A stretch of 64,000 bases of DNA from Cephalopachus bancanus. Lineage: Eukaryota; Chordata; Mammalia; Primates; Tarsiidae. Shown piece after piece: positions 9,402 to 20,570 of this stretch (positions within the stretch are counted from its first letter, which is position 1; the number at the start of each line of letters is the position of its first letter). The position numbers and the translations under genes are program-made. The notes beneath the pieces were generated by a model. That model made no database searches. It saw only the letters and a program-made list of their open reading frames with translations, and was not told where the DNA came from. The DNA is taken from the NCBI GenBank assembly GCA_027257055.1, contig JAPVLO010000056.1:7304501-7368500 (forward strand), in the 5' to 3' direction.

Positions 9402-9895
9402 ATCTGTGTGCTGCTTCATTTACTGAGTATTTTATATGTGCAATATATGTATTCTTTCATTTAACTTTTTTTTGTTTGTTTGAGTTGGAGTCTCACTCTG
9501 TCGCCCAGGCTGGAGCGCAGTGGCATGCTCATGGCCGCCTCAGCATTGACCTGCTGGGCTCCGGCAATCTCTCCCCATCAATCTTTCGAGTAGTCGGAAC
9601 TACAGTCGCGTGTTACTATGCCCAGCTAGTTTTTTGATTTATTGTAGAGATGAGGTCTTGCCAAATTGCCCAGGCTGGTCTCAAACCTGCAGGCTCAGGC
9701 AATCCACTGGCCTCGGCCTCCCAAAGTGCTGGGATTACAGGCTGAGCCACCGAGCCCGGCTTCATTTAACTTCCAAAACCATCACATAAATGAGCACTGT
9801 TATGATAGTTTCATTAATGAGAAGGAGAGGGATTAAGTAACTTGCCAAGGTCATGCATTTTAGAAAATGGGAGAGTAAAAAGTTATCAATATCAA
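9402..9895 (-). mobile_element. MIR (old tRNA-SINE), split by an Alu
   Basis: After the Alu the text reads gattaagtaacttgccaagg then tcatgcatttta, the inverted MIR core; the part before the Alu (ctgcttcatttactgagtat) fits the other end. Confidence 0.5.
9467..9760 (-). mobile_element. Alu, A/B intermediate
   Basis: Flanked by perfect 12-bp duplications ttcatttaactt at 9455-9466 and 9761-9772. Confidence 0.92.
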
Positions 9896-10262
9896 GATGC
9901 AGTCACTAGATCCTTTTGTAGATCATAAGTGTGACGAGGGAGATGTGGCTCCCTCAAACCTTGTTATGACATCAGCACATAATCCATCTTTTGTGAAAAA
10001 AATGAAGATGGTGGAGTCACTTGTTTCAAACCCAAACAAAACAGAGTCAGGAGACTGAGAAGGGAGGACCCACATACACACATGTCTGAGATAAGAATGA
10101 TCACAAACACTCTCTGGAGGGCTTGTAGGCACATAGACCTGTAACAAGATTTTTTGCCAAGGACTTTTCCAACTGTAGCTTGCTACTGAAGTCACAAAGA
10201 CAGCTAGCTACATATATATAAGAACATTTGCCAGATACTGTCTCCACCAATGAACTAGTCTC

Positions 10263-10263
<1 letters not shown>

Positions 10264-10315
<52 letters not shown>
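10264..10315 (+). repeat. (AC)26 microsatellite
   Basis: Uninterrupted dinucleotide run just upstream of a plus-strand left Alu monomer. Confidence 0.98.
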
Positions 10316-10317
<2 letters not shown>

Positions 10318-10319
10318 AC

Positions 10320-10460
10320 ACGCCTGGGCATGGTGGCTCATGCCTATAATCCTAGCACTTTGGGAGGCCGAGGTGAGAGGATTGCCTGAGCCCATGGGGG
10401 TTTGAGACCAGCCTGGGCAACTTGGCAAGAACTCATCTCTATATTAAATAAAAAAAAAAT
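10320..10460 (+). mobile_element. Free left Alu monomer
   Basis: Left arm only (cgcctgggcatggtggctc to atattaaataaa plus A tail); unique sequence follows directly. Confidence 0.75.
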
Positions 10461-10499
10461 ACATACAATATGTATACATTTGAAAAAGAGAGGAAACTA

Positions 10500-10900
10500 T
10501 CTCTCGTAAAGGGTTATATCCTGCATGGTAGCCATTTTGCCGGCTGGGAAGTATGCCTCCAGCCAAGCCAGAGACAGGCACTTTACAAGAGGAGAGGTTG
10601 GGGTAGAAACTTTATGCTGAACAGGTTGGCTAAGCATACATATTCAACAGGTTATAGGAGGAGCTATGAATATTCATGAAGGTGGTCCTGACACTTTGGG
10701 GGTCCTCTTGGTCAAGAGGGTGTCCATTCATTCATTGGTCATTTAGGTGACCAATGGTCTCTTTGTTTCAAAACAACTTACCTGTACTCCTTTGCCTTTA
10801 AAAGTTTCCCCTCACCTCAACCTCCTTGAATGTGTCCATGGTTGCATAGCACCCAAGTTTGACATTGCAATGCTTCTGCTTATTTCTGAATAGAATTGTG
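10500..10900. mobile_element. Possible old LTR fragment
   Basis: Contains ctatgaatattcatgaagg and, further on, cctttaaaagtttcccctc. The composition and these phrases recall a solo retroviral LTR. I cannot name the family and no coding part is present. Confidence 0.3.
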
Positions 10901-11011
10901 AGACAAAGTAGCCAACAGAGTAAGTCATATTTGCTCATTTCTGCTTGTCAGTATTACTTCACAAAGCCCTGGATGCTGTGATGGTCCTGCAACCCTTTAG
11001 AAAGATGCTTC

Positions 11012-11339
11012 AGGCTGGGCGCGGTGGCTCACACCTATAATCCCAGCACTTTGGGAAGCCGAGGTGAGAGGATTGCCTGAACTCATGGGTTTGAAACCAG
11101 TCTGGGCAACTTGGCGAAACCTTGTCTCTACCATAAATCAAAAAATTAATCTACCATAAATCAAAAAATTAGCCAGGCATGGTGGTGCATGCTTGTAGAT
11201 CCAGTTACTTGGAAGGCTAAGGCAGAAGGATTGCCTGAGCCCAGCAGGTCGAAGCTGTGGTGGCCATGAGGGTGCTGCTGCACTCCAGCCTGGGTGACAT
11301 AGTGAGACTCCAACTCAAAAAAAAAAAAAAAAAAAAAAG
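11012..11339 (+). mobile_element. Alu, subfamily A, with duplicated linker
   Basis: Complete dimer. The linker tctaccataaatcaaaaaa is present twice in tandem (about 11126-11169), adding roughly 24 bp between the arms. Confidence 0.88.
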
Positions 11340-11417
11340 ATCTTTGAAGACAAACAGGATAGACAGAACACAGTCCCCCCATGTCTCTTGCCTGAATCAA
11401 GAGTCTTAAAAGATAAA

Positions 11418-11709
11418 TGGCCAGGTGCAATGCCTCATGTCTGAAACCCCAGCACTTGGGAGACTGATGTGGGAGGATTGCCTGAGCCCGGGAGTTTGAA
11501 ACTAGCCTAGTCAACATAGTGAGACCTTGTCTCTACAAAAAATAAAAAAAAAATTAGCCAGGGGTGGTGGTGTACACCTGTAGTCCCAGTTCCTTGGGAG
11601 GCTGAGGCTGAGGTCGAAGATCACCGGAGTCCAGGAGGTCGAGGCTGCAGTGAGCTGCGATTGTGCCACTGTACTTCGCCTGGGCTGGACTCAGAAAAAA
11701 AAAAAAAAG
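11418..11709 (+). mobile_element. Alu, AluJ-like
   Basis: Has gcagtgagctgcgattgtgc in the right arm and no subfamily A markers. Short agataaatg copies flank it. Confidence 0.82.
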
Positions 11710-12080
11710 AGATAAATGACTCCAGTCCTTGCCTTTTCCTACTCATAAGATAACGTCTGACAGGGTTAGTGATTACGCCTCTGTAATCTTTAACCAGATG
11801 TACTCTTACACTCAAACCTTCATGTGATTCTGTTTTAATGAAACTTCTGAGGAAATTTTGATGTGGTTTTGCACTTACTGAACCTCTACCATCTCTCTGA
11901 AGGACGGCCCCTGGGCTGTAGGCCGCGGACTACAGCCTTCAGTACAACTTCTAAATAAAACTACTGTTTATCTTTAAAAGCTTGATTTTTTTCCTTTAGT
12001 TGACAAATTCATTATCTTTGGAGAGTTCCTCTGTTTGTGTTTGAGGATGACAAGAGCCTGTGCTCTTAAAAATTAAATTC

Positions 12081-12199
12081 TGGAAGGCTGAGGCAGAAGG
12101 ATCGCCTGAGCCCAGCAGATTGAGGCTGCAGTGGCCAAGAGCATGCTACTGCACTCCAGCCTGGATGACACAATGAGACTCCAACTCAAAAAAAAAAAT
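12081..12199 (+). mobile_element. 5'-truncated Alu right arm, subfamily A
   Basis: Starts at ctggaaggctgaggcagaagg and ends in an A tail; ttaaattc-type repeats flank it. Confidence 0.85.
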
Positions 12200-12399
12200 T
12201 TAAATTCATCTTCATCATTCTATGAATAAGACACTCCTGAGGATTCTCAGAGATAAACATTTTCTGGCACAGAGAAAACTCCTTAATAATACATTGAAAA
12301 TATTTAAAATTTTTTTAAAATTCCAAGTAAGAGCCAAAGGAAAACTCACATTAAATCTACAACACAACAGTGTGGAAAAAATTAGGTCAAAAGTGGTAG

Positions 12400-12705
12400 A
12401 GGTGGGTGTTTGCTTGGTAGTCAGGGAGGCAGTTTCTCATAAGAGGTGAGACTTGAGTCTGGCCTTGGAGGAGGGATAGAATTTACAGAACATTCCAGGG
12501 ATGGGAAAGAGGGTGAGCAACCAACAGAAAAGACATCTTGTGTTGAGTCTATAGATACAGAGTACACCAATTTGCCCAGAGTAAGATCCTGGAGCGGCCA
12601 AGCGTGAGATTAGGTCGAAGAGTCAGTGAGGTGGAAAGAATTTGAAGGTTCCTGAGTACCCAGAAAAGGAATTTGCACTTGGTTTCATGGTCAATTTGAA
12701 GTTAC
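12400..12705 (+). repeat. Old mammalian repeat-like stretch
   Basis: Phrases such as acttgagtctggccttgg and acattccagggatgg recall a common mammal-wide L2/MIR-age repeat. Family not certain. Confidence 0.35.
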
Positions 12706-12709
12706 ACAA

Positions 12710-12784
12710 TTTTGAACATTTGTATACCTAACCCTGAATTATACCCCACATCTATAAAATAAAAAATTTAAAAGTTAAAAAAAA
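12710..12784 (+). mobile_element. L1-tail-like repeat, copy 1
   Basis: Reads gaacatttgtatacctaacc, then accccacatctataaaataa with an A-rich end. Two close copies occur at 37709-37782 and 55366-55437. Probably a 5'-truncated 3' end of a lineage-specific L1. Confidence 0.6.
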
Positions 12785-12854
12785 TGAAGCAACACAATTT
12801 TTTGAGAAAGAAGAAATATGTTCATGCCATAATTGAATCAAGAAGAGGCCCAAC

Positions 12855-13000
12855 AGCCAGGTGTGATGGCACGCACCTGCAATCCCAGCTACACAGGAGG
12901 CTGAGGCAGGAGGGTTGCTTGAGTCCAGGAGTTCCAGACCAGCCTAGGCAACATAAGTGAGATGGATCCCTGTCTCCCATCTCAATGGAAAAATTTAAAA
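12855..13000 (+). mobile_element. Alu-related monomer, AluJ age
   Basis: Starts gccaggtgtgatggcacgc, right-arm-like, then runs into agaccagcctaggcaacat, left-arm-like. A mosaic monomer with a short tail. Confidence 0.65.
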
Positions 13001-13030
13001 GTGCAATGACATTGAAAATATAATATAAAG

Positions 13031-13302
13031 GTGCGGTGGCTCACATCTTTAATCCCAGCACTTTGGGAGGTAGAGGTGAGAGGACTGCCTGAGCCCAGGG
13101 GTTCGAGACCAGCCTGGGTAACATAGCGAGAACTTGTCTCTATAATAAATCAAAAAATTAGCTGGACATGGAGGCTGAGGCGGAAGGATCGCCCGAACCC
13201 AGTAGGTCGATGCTTCGGTGGCTGTGAGCGTGCCACTGCACTCCAGCTTGGGCTACAGTGAGACTTCGACTAAATGAATAAATAAATAGACAAATAAACT
13301 AA
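13031..13302 (+). mobile_element. Alu, subfamily A, right arm shortened
   Basis: About 35 bp are missing near gctggacatggaggctgagg. (AAAT)n tail. Confidence 0.85.
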
Positions 13303-13780
13303 AGAGACTCAACGTTTGAAGGGTGATTCTTTGAGATAGTTGGTCTCACCTTTCTTCATGCTGCTCTCTTGACTTGGGAAGCATTTTCTTCTCCATTCTC
13401 CCTAAATTAATCCCAACATTCGTCAAGGCCTGAAGTCTTAACCAACGCTTTCATCTCCCGCAATGGATTTCTTCGTTTTCTGGAAGCCTGGCTTTATTCT
13501 TTTTGGCAATTTAAGTTATTGTATAAGGTTATTTGCACAAGGCCCTGTCTGGGTCCCAAACTCTGGGCCAATCAGTTAACCAACCCGGTACGCGGTTTCT
13601 TCATCAGCTTCTTCACCGAGTAAATGAGATCGTGTCTAAGCTAGCATCCAGCAGGCAGGTGCTGCTAGATTTGTTTCCTTCTTCAACTAAATGAGAAGAA
13701 GATAAGGACGCCCACATTTTTCCTTCTTAGAATATCTTATGTTGCCTTGGCCGACATGGGAAAGGAGGCAGGGAGAACGG
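13303..13780. promoter_or_regulatory. Upstream flank of the PATJ island with a CCAAT box
   Basis: Non-repeat DNA leading into the CpG island. GGCCAATCAG at 13566-13575 is a good CCAAT (NF-Y) box, about 200 bp before the GC-rich part. A link to PATJ transcription is inferred from position. Confidence 0.4.
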
Positions 13781-14830
13781 GAAGGAAGAGGGGCGGATGG
13801 GCAGGGGTAAGCAGAGTTGACCCAACGCTGTCGTCAGTGTCCCCCTTCAATCTCCCCGATCTCGGCCTCGCTCTCCGCCCTCCAGCCCGCCCACCTGTGG
13901 GTCGGGACCTCCGCACCCGGGAGCGCCGCCCGTCCCGCCGCGCGGCGGCTCGTCCGCCCACCCGGCCCCCACCCCGCCTTCCCCAGGCTCGTCAGCCCTC
14001 GCGCGCCCCGTGGCATTCACCTGCCCCGAGCGGCGAGGCCGGCCGCCCTGCCCCCCGGAGCCCGCCGCTCGCCCCACCCCGGCGCCCCGGCGCCCCGGCG
14101 CCCCGCCCCGGGCAGGGAGGGTCGGGCGAGGGGAGGGCCTGCCAGGTGAGGCGCGGCCACCCGAGGCCTCACTTCCGCCCAGGTGCGGGACGGCCGACGC
14201 CGCGCCCGCTCGCCCGCCCGGGCCTCGCACCCGCGCCTCCACGGGACCAGGTAAAGCGCGGGGGCCCGGCCGGGCGGGCGCGCGCGTGCCCCCGGGGCCC
14301 CCCGCCCGAGGCCGGCCCGCGCAGCCCCGTCGCCGGCGCCAGAGCCGGCCCTGCCGCAGCGCGCTCTCCGCCCGCCCGGAGGGGGTGGAGGCCGAGGGCG
14401 CAGGGCGCGGCCGCGGCTCGGAGGGGCCGCGGAGGGGTGGGGTCCCCCCGCGTGCGCCCGGTCGGGGCCCGGTGGCGACCCCACCCGGGTGCCCGCCCCG
14501 GCTGGCCGGAGGCCGCCGGCAGGGGAGCTGCCCGGCCTCCGCAGGCCTCTGCGGCCTCAAATCTCGGCCCACGGGTGTCCCGGAGCGGCACGGATCAGAT
14601 TTTGCACCCCTCGGTGCCTGCGCGTCGTCCCCAGCGCTGGGCGGAGCTTTCCCCCCACCCGGGATCGTGGGAGGAGGGAACAGGTGGTGCCCCCTCGCGA
14701 GCCCGAGAAGGAAGGGGTGCCCAGCCCCGGGCGGAGGGGGCGACTTGGCCCGGCTGGCTGGCGGCACCTGGTCGTCACGTAGCCGGGGTTCTCCGGCCGG
14801 CGGCCAGCCCTGGGTCTGCCAGCCTCTCTT
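13780..14830 (+). promoter_or_regulatory. PATJ: PATJ CpG island / promoter with probable non-coding exon 1
   Basis: About 1 kb of very GC- and CpG-rich, repeat-free DNA, the strongest island in the window. It lies on the PATJ side of a head-to-head pair, and the first coding PATJ exon follows about 21 kb downstream with an untranslated leader, so a non-coding exon 1 should be here. Two good donors fit its end: gccag|gtgagg (GT at 14146) and ccag|gtaaag (GT at 14251). An ETS-like acttccg lies at 14170-14176. A perfect triple repeat of ggcgcccc is at about 14080-14103. Long open frames across the island on both strands come from GC richness and lack of stops, not from a gene. Confidence 0.65.
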
Positions 14831-14839
14831 CGCAGACGG

Positions 14840-15335
14840 GGAGGTCGAGGCAGAGTGTTCGGGCCCCCAGTCTCTGGGGAGATTCTGGATTCCGGCTTTA
14901 CATTGAGCTCAAGGAAGGCATCTTCGGATCGTCTCCACCCTCCAAAGAGCCCAAGCCTCCAGCACACCAGCCGAATTACCCCCCTCCGGTGTTTACTTGG
15001 CGCTTTGTCATATCTCCGGGTGGCTCTTACCACTTTGCATCTGAATTTGTTGTTTACAGGTTTATCCCGGCGATGGTGAGGGTGCAACTTCCAGGGCCTT
15101 CATTCTGTAGGTGGTGTCTCAACTGCATTTAGGGTCTGGTCATTGGCAGGGGGCAGCAAATATTTCTTAAATGAATGAGGAAGGCTTCTGGAAACCTTGA
15201 GGACAAATCTCAGCTTCCTCGAGGATGAGACCACCACATTCTAGGCTAAGCTCTTGTTGGCTACCAGTTCGGTCACATACATCTATTTTAAAGGAAAGCT
15301 GGGGGGAAGTGAGGGGGAAACAAATCTGTCCATTT
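14840..15335. other. Non-repeat DNA after the CpG island
   Basis: Unique-looking start of PATJ intron 1. No feature is recognised, though its freedom from repeats may reflect regulatory use. Confidence 0.4.
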
Positions 15336-15350
15336 GAAAACACTAGGTGA

Positions 15351-15649
15351 CTGGGCACGGTGGTGGCTCACGCCTATAATCCCATCACTTTGGGAAGCCA
15401 AGGTGAGAGGACTGCCTGAGCCCACGGGTTCGAGACCAGCCTGGGCAATTTGGCAAGACCTCATCTCTACAATAAATCAAAAAATTAGTGGGGTGTGGTG
15501 GCGCATGCCTGTGGTTCCAGCTACTTGGAAGGCTGAGGCGGAAGGATCACCTGAGCCCAGCATGTGGAGGCTGCGGTTGCCAGTGCCCTCCAGCCTGGGT
15601 GACAGAGTGAGACTCCAACTAAAAAAAAGAAAAAGAAAAAGAAAGGAAA
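15351..15649 (+). mobile_element. Alu, subfamily A
   Basis: Flanked by perfect 15-bp duplications gaaaacactaggtga at 15336-15350 and 15650-15664. Confidence 0.93.
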
Positions 15650-15664
15650 GAAAACACTAGGTGA

Positions 15665-16131
15665 GATTGAGACTTTTAGCTAAAATGAGCTTGATGTTTC
15701 TGGGCCCCTAATGGCCTTTAAAATGTTAACCCAACAAAAATCAGAAACAAGTCTCCAAATATGTTGAATTTATTTGGGAATGTTAAATGGGTATATAGCC
15801 TGAGAGGCACAGCCATGGCATCTGAAGAGGGGAGGGCAAGGAGAAACTTTTATTGGCAAAGGGAGAGGTTCACAGGAGCTTTGAAAGTATAGTCCATTGG
15901 CTTTGGAGGCTCAGAGCTGGAGTTGGCTGTTGGTTCATTGGTGGAGATGCCGTTGGTGGGCAGGTGTTCTTTACAGAGCAGCTTATTTGAATTGCTGCCT
16001 TCCAAAAGAAAGTTCTTGTGGGGTTATTTGAGAAAGTCCCTGAGACCAGTTTTATCTCAGACGTGCAAGTATGAGCCTTTCCTCACAACACGCGTGTGTT
16101 TGGGTCTGACAAAAAGTGATTTCATCCTGTT
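15665..16131. other. Unassigned PATJ intron 1 DNA
   Basis: No repeat family is recognised. Confidence 0.45.
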
Positions 16132-16143
16132 ATCTGCAACCTT

Positions 16144-16432
16144 TATTTTTTTGAGTTGGAGTCTCATCCTGTCACCCAGGGTGGAGTGCAGTGGCACACT
16201 CATGCCCACTGCAGCCTTAATCTGCTGGGCTCAGGTGATTCTTCTTCCTCAGCCTTTTAAGTAGCTGGAACCACGTGCGTGCTACCACACCTGGCTAATT
16301 TTTTGACTTATTGTAGAGGTGAGGTTTCGTCAAGTTGCCCAGGCTGGTCTCGAACCCTTGGGCTCAGACACTCCTCTCACCTCGGCCTCCCAAAGTGCTG
16401 GGATTACAGGCTTGAGCCACTGCACCTGGCCC
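16144..16432 (-). mobile_element. Alu, subfamily A
   Basis: Perfect 12-bp duplications atctgcaacctt at 16132-16143 and 16433-16444. Confidence 0.93.
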
Positions 16433-16444
16433 ATCTGCAACCTT

Positions 16445-17024
16445 GATAAAAATAGTGGGGAACTTAATATGTATGGAAGTGGAAGGTACTTTTGGAAGGA
16501 ATTAGTAAAATGAGTTCTGAAAAGATTTACCCTGACTATTGTAGAGCTGATTAGGGCTGAGAGGAAAAAACTCAAGCTCCTTTCCCTCTGTTCTCACAAC
16601 GTAACAATCAACACAGACTCCTGTGACCAAATGTGTGGACAGGTCTCCCCACCAACAGGCAGGTAGCTGATTCTGCATTGGATACCTGGTGTCTTATTTA
16701 ATTCTGACTCTTTCTACCTGGGATGGTGTCATTTTTTTTTTTCTTAACGCTCTCATTTTAGGTTCTGTGCAATGGAGAGAACTTAGTGCCTGTCAGTACC
16801 CTTCCTTTTGAGTTAGTGGGGTAGATCGCTGTTGAAGACACAGAGGCTACTTAGTTTTTGTACTTGGACAGTTGTGTGATCTGTAGAGTTTGGAGACATG
16901 GAATTGGGCTCACCTACCATTTAACTCTTGGCAAGTCATTTGATTCTGGGCCTTCAGAACCTGGCCCCGTTTGCAAATGATCTACCTGACTGAGCTTTGG
17001 GGATGCTGAAAGGAAGTGATGTTC
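16445..17024. other. Unassigned PATJ intron 1 DNA
   Basis: May include weak old MIR-like matches near 16,900 (actcttggcaagtcatttg); otherwise nothing is recognised. Confidence 0.4.
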
Positions 17025-17040
17025 AAGAATGTGTCTTGTA

Positions 17041-17344
17041 GGCCGGGCGTGGTGGCTCAGGCTGTCATCCCAGCACTTGGGGAGGCTGAGGCAAGAGGAT
17101 TGCCTGAGTTCAGGCGTTCGAGACCAGCCTGGGCAACTTGACGAGACCTCATCTCTACAACAAATCAAAAAATTAGCCGGGTGTGGTGGCACGGGCCTGT
17201 AGTTCCAGCTACTTGGAAGACTGAGGTGGAGGGATCGCCTGAGCCCAGCAGGTTGAGGCTGCGGTGGCTGTGAGCACACCACTGCACTCCAGCCTGGGTG
17301 GTAGAGTGAGACTCCAACTAAAAAAACCCAAAACAAACAAAAAA
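17041..17344 (+). mobile_element. Alu, subfamily A
   Basis: Perfect 16-bp duplications aagaatgtgtcttgta at 17025-17040 and 17345-17360. Confidence 0.94.
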
Positions 17345-17360
17345 AAGAATGTGTCTTGTA

Positions 17361-17859
17361 AACTGTAAGTCATTATTCTCTCACCCTTCGCTTCTCTACT
17401 CTGGTGTTTAATTCAGAGAAAATTATGGAGTTGTGCTCTTTTAATTGGGGAGAACTTGTTTGTGAGTGTTCTTGTTCTCATAGTTACTCTGATCTGTTAA
17501 AAGGCATAGAAACTGTATGAGCTGATAAAAGATTTTTAAAACTCCTGTAGGGATCTTCCTGAAAAGGTAAAGGTTAAAACTTTGCTGTCAGAGCTGTAAG
17601 TCACATGTAAATACTGGGCACTTGAAATGGGGCTGATTGGGATTGATTTGTGCTACAAATACAAAATACATGCCAGATTTTGAAGAGATTTAATGTGAGG
17701 AATCTAAAATATCTTATTCATGTTTATATTATTTACTTACTGAAATGATACTTTGTATATGTATACGTTACAAACAACATTACATATATTATTTGTAGTA
17801 CATCTACAAGTACATATGTTATTGAACTTAATTTTGCCTGTTTCTTTTTACCTTTTTTC
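17361..17859. other. Unassigned PATJ intron 1 DNA
   Basis: Part of 17590-17680 (tgggcacttgaaatggggct) resembles old interspersed DNA that I cannot name. Confidence 0.4.
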
Positions 17860-18080
17860 TTTTGGGTCAGGGTCTCGCTCTGTCATCCAGGCTGGAATGC
17901 AGTGGCAGGATCACGGCTCACTGCAGCCCTGATTGCCTGGGCTAATTTTTTGATTTATTGTGGAGACAAGGTCTTGATATGTTGCTCAGGGCTGGTCTGG
18001 AACTCCTGGGCTCAAGGGATCCTCCTGCCTCAGCCTCCCACAGAGCTGAGGTTACAGGCATGAGCCACCGTGCCCCGCCT
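17860..18080 (-). mobile_element. Alu, AluJ-like, internally deleted
   Basis: Missing roughly 60 bp around gattgcctgggctaatttttt. Confidence 0.8.
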
Positions 18081-18259
18081 TTGTTTTACCTTTTTAATGA
18101 AGTTACTAGAAAATTTAAAATTACATATGCAACTTACATTATATTTTTATTGGATGGCACTGGATTAGAATTCAGTAAGAGTAAGTTTATTTTTAAGAGG
18201 TTTTAGTTTAATGAAGCACTTATACTGCTATGTGTCAACTGACTTAAAATCCCAAATTA

Positions 18260-18557
18260 AGCCGGGCTCGGTGGCTCAGCCTGTAATCCCGCACCTTTGG
18301 GAGGCTGAGGTGAGTGGATTGCCTGAGCCCGCGGGTTCAAGACCCGCCTGGGCAGCGAGACCTCATCTCTACAATAAATTTTTAAAAAATCAGCTGGGCG
18401 TGGTAGCGCATGCCTGTAATTCCGGCTACTCGGAAGGCTGAGGCGGAAGGATCGCCGGAGCCCAGCAGGTCGAGGCTGTGGTGGCCGGGAACAGCCACTG
18501 CACTCCAGTCTGGGTGACAGAGTGAGACTCCAACTCAAAAAAAAAAAAAAAAAAAAA
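18260..18557 (+). mobile_element. Alu, subfamily C
   Basis: Has gcctgggcagcgagacctc and a linker enlarged by T and A bases. Flanked by perfect duplications aaaatcccaaatta at 18246-18259 and 18558-18571. Confidence 0.93.
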
Positions 18558-18571
18558 AAAATCCCAAATTA

Positions 18572-18873
18572 GGCAGGGCTCAGTGGTTCAGTCTGTAATC
18601 CCAGCACTTTGGGAGGCCGAGGCGAGTGGATTGCCTGAGCCCGTGGGTTCGAGACCCGCCTGGGCAACTTGGTAAGACCTCGTCTCTACAGTACATCAAA
18701 AAACTAGCCCGGGGCTGTGGTGGTGCACTCCTGTAGTTCCAGCTACTTGGAAGGCTGAGATGGAAGGATTGTCGGAGCCAAGCAGGTCAAGGCTGCAGTG
18801 GCTGGGAGCGTGCCACTGCACTCCAATCTGGGCGACGGAGTGAGACTCCAACTCAAAAAAAATAAAATAAAAT
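18572..18873 (+). mobile_element. Alu, A/B intermediate
   Basis: Follows the previous Alu in the same direction and is closed by a third target copy, aaaattccaaatta, at 18874-18887 (one mismatch). Confidence 0.9.
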
Positions 18874-19052
18874 AAAATTCCAAATTATAGGTTTTCTCCG
18901 TAACCCCTTCCCTTGCACTCATTGTATTGGTGAAAAATTTTGTTGTTCAGTCTTCCCAGAAATAACTTACTGATTACACAACAAAACCTTAGCTAAAATA
19001 ATTTAATTACTAGCTTTTTTGGATCCCCAAATATCTTAAATCAAAAGAGATG

Positions 19053-19342
19053 CTAACCAGGCATGGTTACGCCTGTAATCTCAGCCTGCACTTTGGAAGG
19101 TGGAGGCAAGAGAATTGCCTGAGCCCAGGGGTTCTAGACCAGCCTGGGCAACTTGATGAGACCTTGTTTCTACAATAAATCAAAAAATTAGCTGGGTGTG
19201 GTAGTTCCTGCTACTCTGTAGACTGAGACAGAAGGATTGCCTGAGCCCAGCAGGTCGGGGCTGCGGTGGTTGTGAGTGTGCCACTGCATTCCAGCCTGGG
19301 TGGCAGAGTGAGACTCCTGTTCAAAAAAAAAAAAAATAGAGA
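19053..19342 (+). mobile_element. Alu, subfamily A
   Basis: gagatgctaa copies flank it. The left arm has an insertion (ctcagcctgcactttgg). Confidence 0.85.
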
Positions 19343-19419
19343 AAGAGAGATGCTAATAATAGCTACAATTTGTTGGATGTGTCCTGTGTGCTACAGCAAA
19401 TGCTCTATAGTATCTTCTT

Positions 19420-19557
19420 TATTTTATTATTATTATGTTTAGAGACACTATCTTGCTATGTTGTCCAGACTGGTCTGGAACTCCTGGGCTCAAGCGATCC
19501 ACCTGCCTCAGCTTCCCAAAATGCTGAGATTACAGGTGTGAGCCACCACACCCAACC
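19420..19557 (-). mobile_element. Free left Alu monomer
   Basis: Left arm only, in minus orientation, with a T-rich (TTA)n head; unique DNA on both sides. Confidence 0.72.
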
Positions 19558-19584
19558 ACTATTTAGTCCTTACAGCTATAAATG

Positions 19585-19722
19585 TGAAGTAATTTTTATT
19601 AACTCTCTTTTACAGACAAGGAAACTGAAGTGTAGTGAGTTTTAAACAGTTGGCCACAAGAATACAGAGTTGGTCCCAGGGGTAGAACCCAGATCTCTAT
19701 GTTTTCAAAGCTCATAGGCTAT
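19585..19722 (-). mobile_element. MIR
   Basis: ttttacagacaaggaaactg followed by agtgagttttaaacagttgg and agaacccagatctc match the inverted MIR core. Confidence 0.65.
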
Positions 19723-19741
19723 AGGATCTCCTATATTTTAA

Positions 19742-20040
19742 TTTTTTTTTTTTTTTTTTTTTGAGTTGGAGTCTCACTCTGTCGCTCAGACTGGAGTGCA
19801 GTGGCATGCTCCCGGCCACCGCAGCCTCGAACTGCTGGACTCCGACAGTCATTCCGTCCCAGCCTTCCAAGTAGCCGGAACCACAGGCGCGCGCTACCAC
19901 ACCCGGCTAATTTTTGATTTATTGTTAAGAGGAGGTCTTGCCAAGTTGCCCGGGTGGGTCTCAAACCCCCGGACTCAGGCGATCCACTTGCCTCGGCCTC
20001 CCAAAGTGCTGGGATTACAGGCTGAGCCACTGAGCCCGGC
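19742..20040 (-). mobile_element. Alu, subfamily B
   Basis: Has ctcagactggagtgcagtgg and ctcccggccaccgcagcc; ctattttaat-type repeats flank it. Confidence 0.88.
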
Positions 20041-20256
20041 CTATTTTAATAATTTGTTATTGGATCAATTGGAAAAAAGTTGATTATTGAAGTAGATATT
20101 TAGTTCTAATATTGTTTTTGTGTTAGTGACCAACAGGAAATGATTTAAATTCTCATCAACAGGAGACTGGGTGAATAAAGTATGTTTTCCTACAGTGGAA
20201 TGTTGTTCAGTTGTTATAGTAATGAGGAGGAACTGTGTATATCATCATGAATAAAT

Positions 20257-20556
20257 TTTTTTTTTTTTTTTTTTTGAGTTGGAGTCTCTGTCACCCAGGC
20301 TGGAGTGTGGTGGCGTACTCATGGCTCATGACAGCCTCAACTTCCTGGACTCAGACAATCCTTCCGCCTCAGCCTGCCAAGTAGCTGATACTACAGGCAT
20401 ACACCACCATGCCCAGCTAATTAAAAAAATTTTTTTGTAGAGATGATATCCAGTTATGTTGCCTAGCATGGTCTTGAACTCCTGGACTCAAGCAGTCGTC
20501 TCACCTTGGCTTCCCAAAGTGCAGGATTACAGGTGTAAGCCACTGCACCAGGCCAA
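20257..20556 (-). mobile_element. Alu, AluJ-like
   Basis: Preceded by atcatgaataaat (20244-20256) and followed by the same 13 bp (20557-20569). Confidence 0.88.
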
Positions 20557-20570
20557 ATCATGAATAAATC

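Noticed and set aside
10264..10315. Regular short repeats as a possible CRISPR array
   Set aside because: A plain AC microsatellite with no spacers, in a vertebrate genome.
13747..15132. 461-codon open frame (and several overlapping ones on both strands) across the CpG island
   Set aside because: Extreme GC content removes stop codons; composition is Pro/Arg/Gly/Ala noise, frames overlap on both strands, no domain is seen, and splice donors lie inside.
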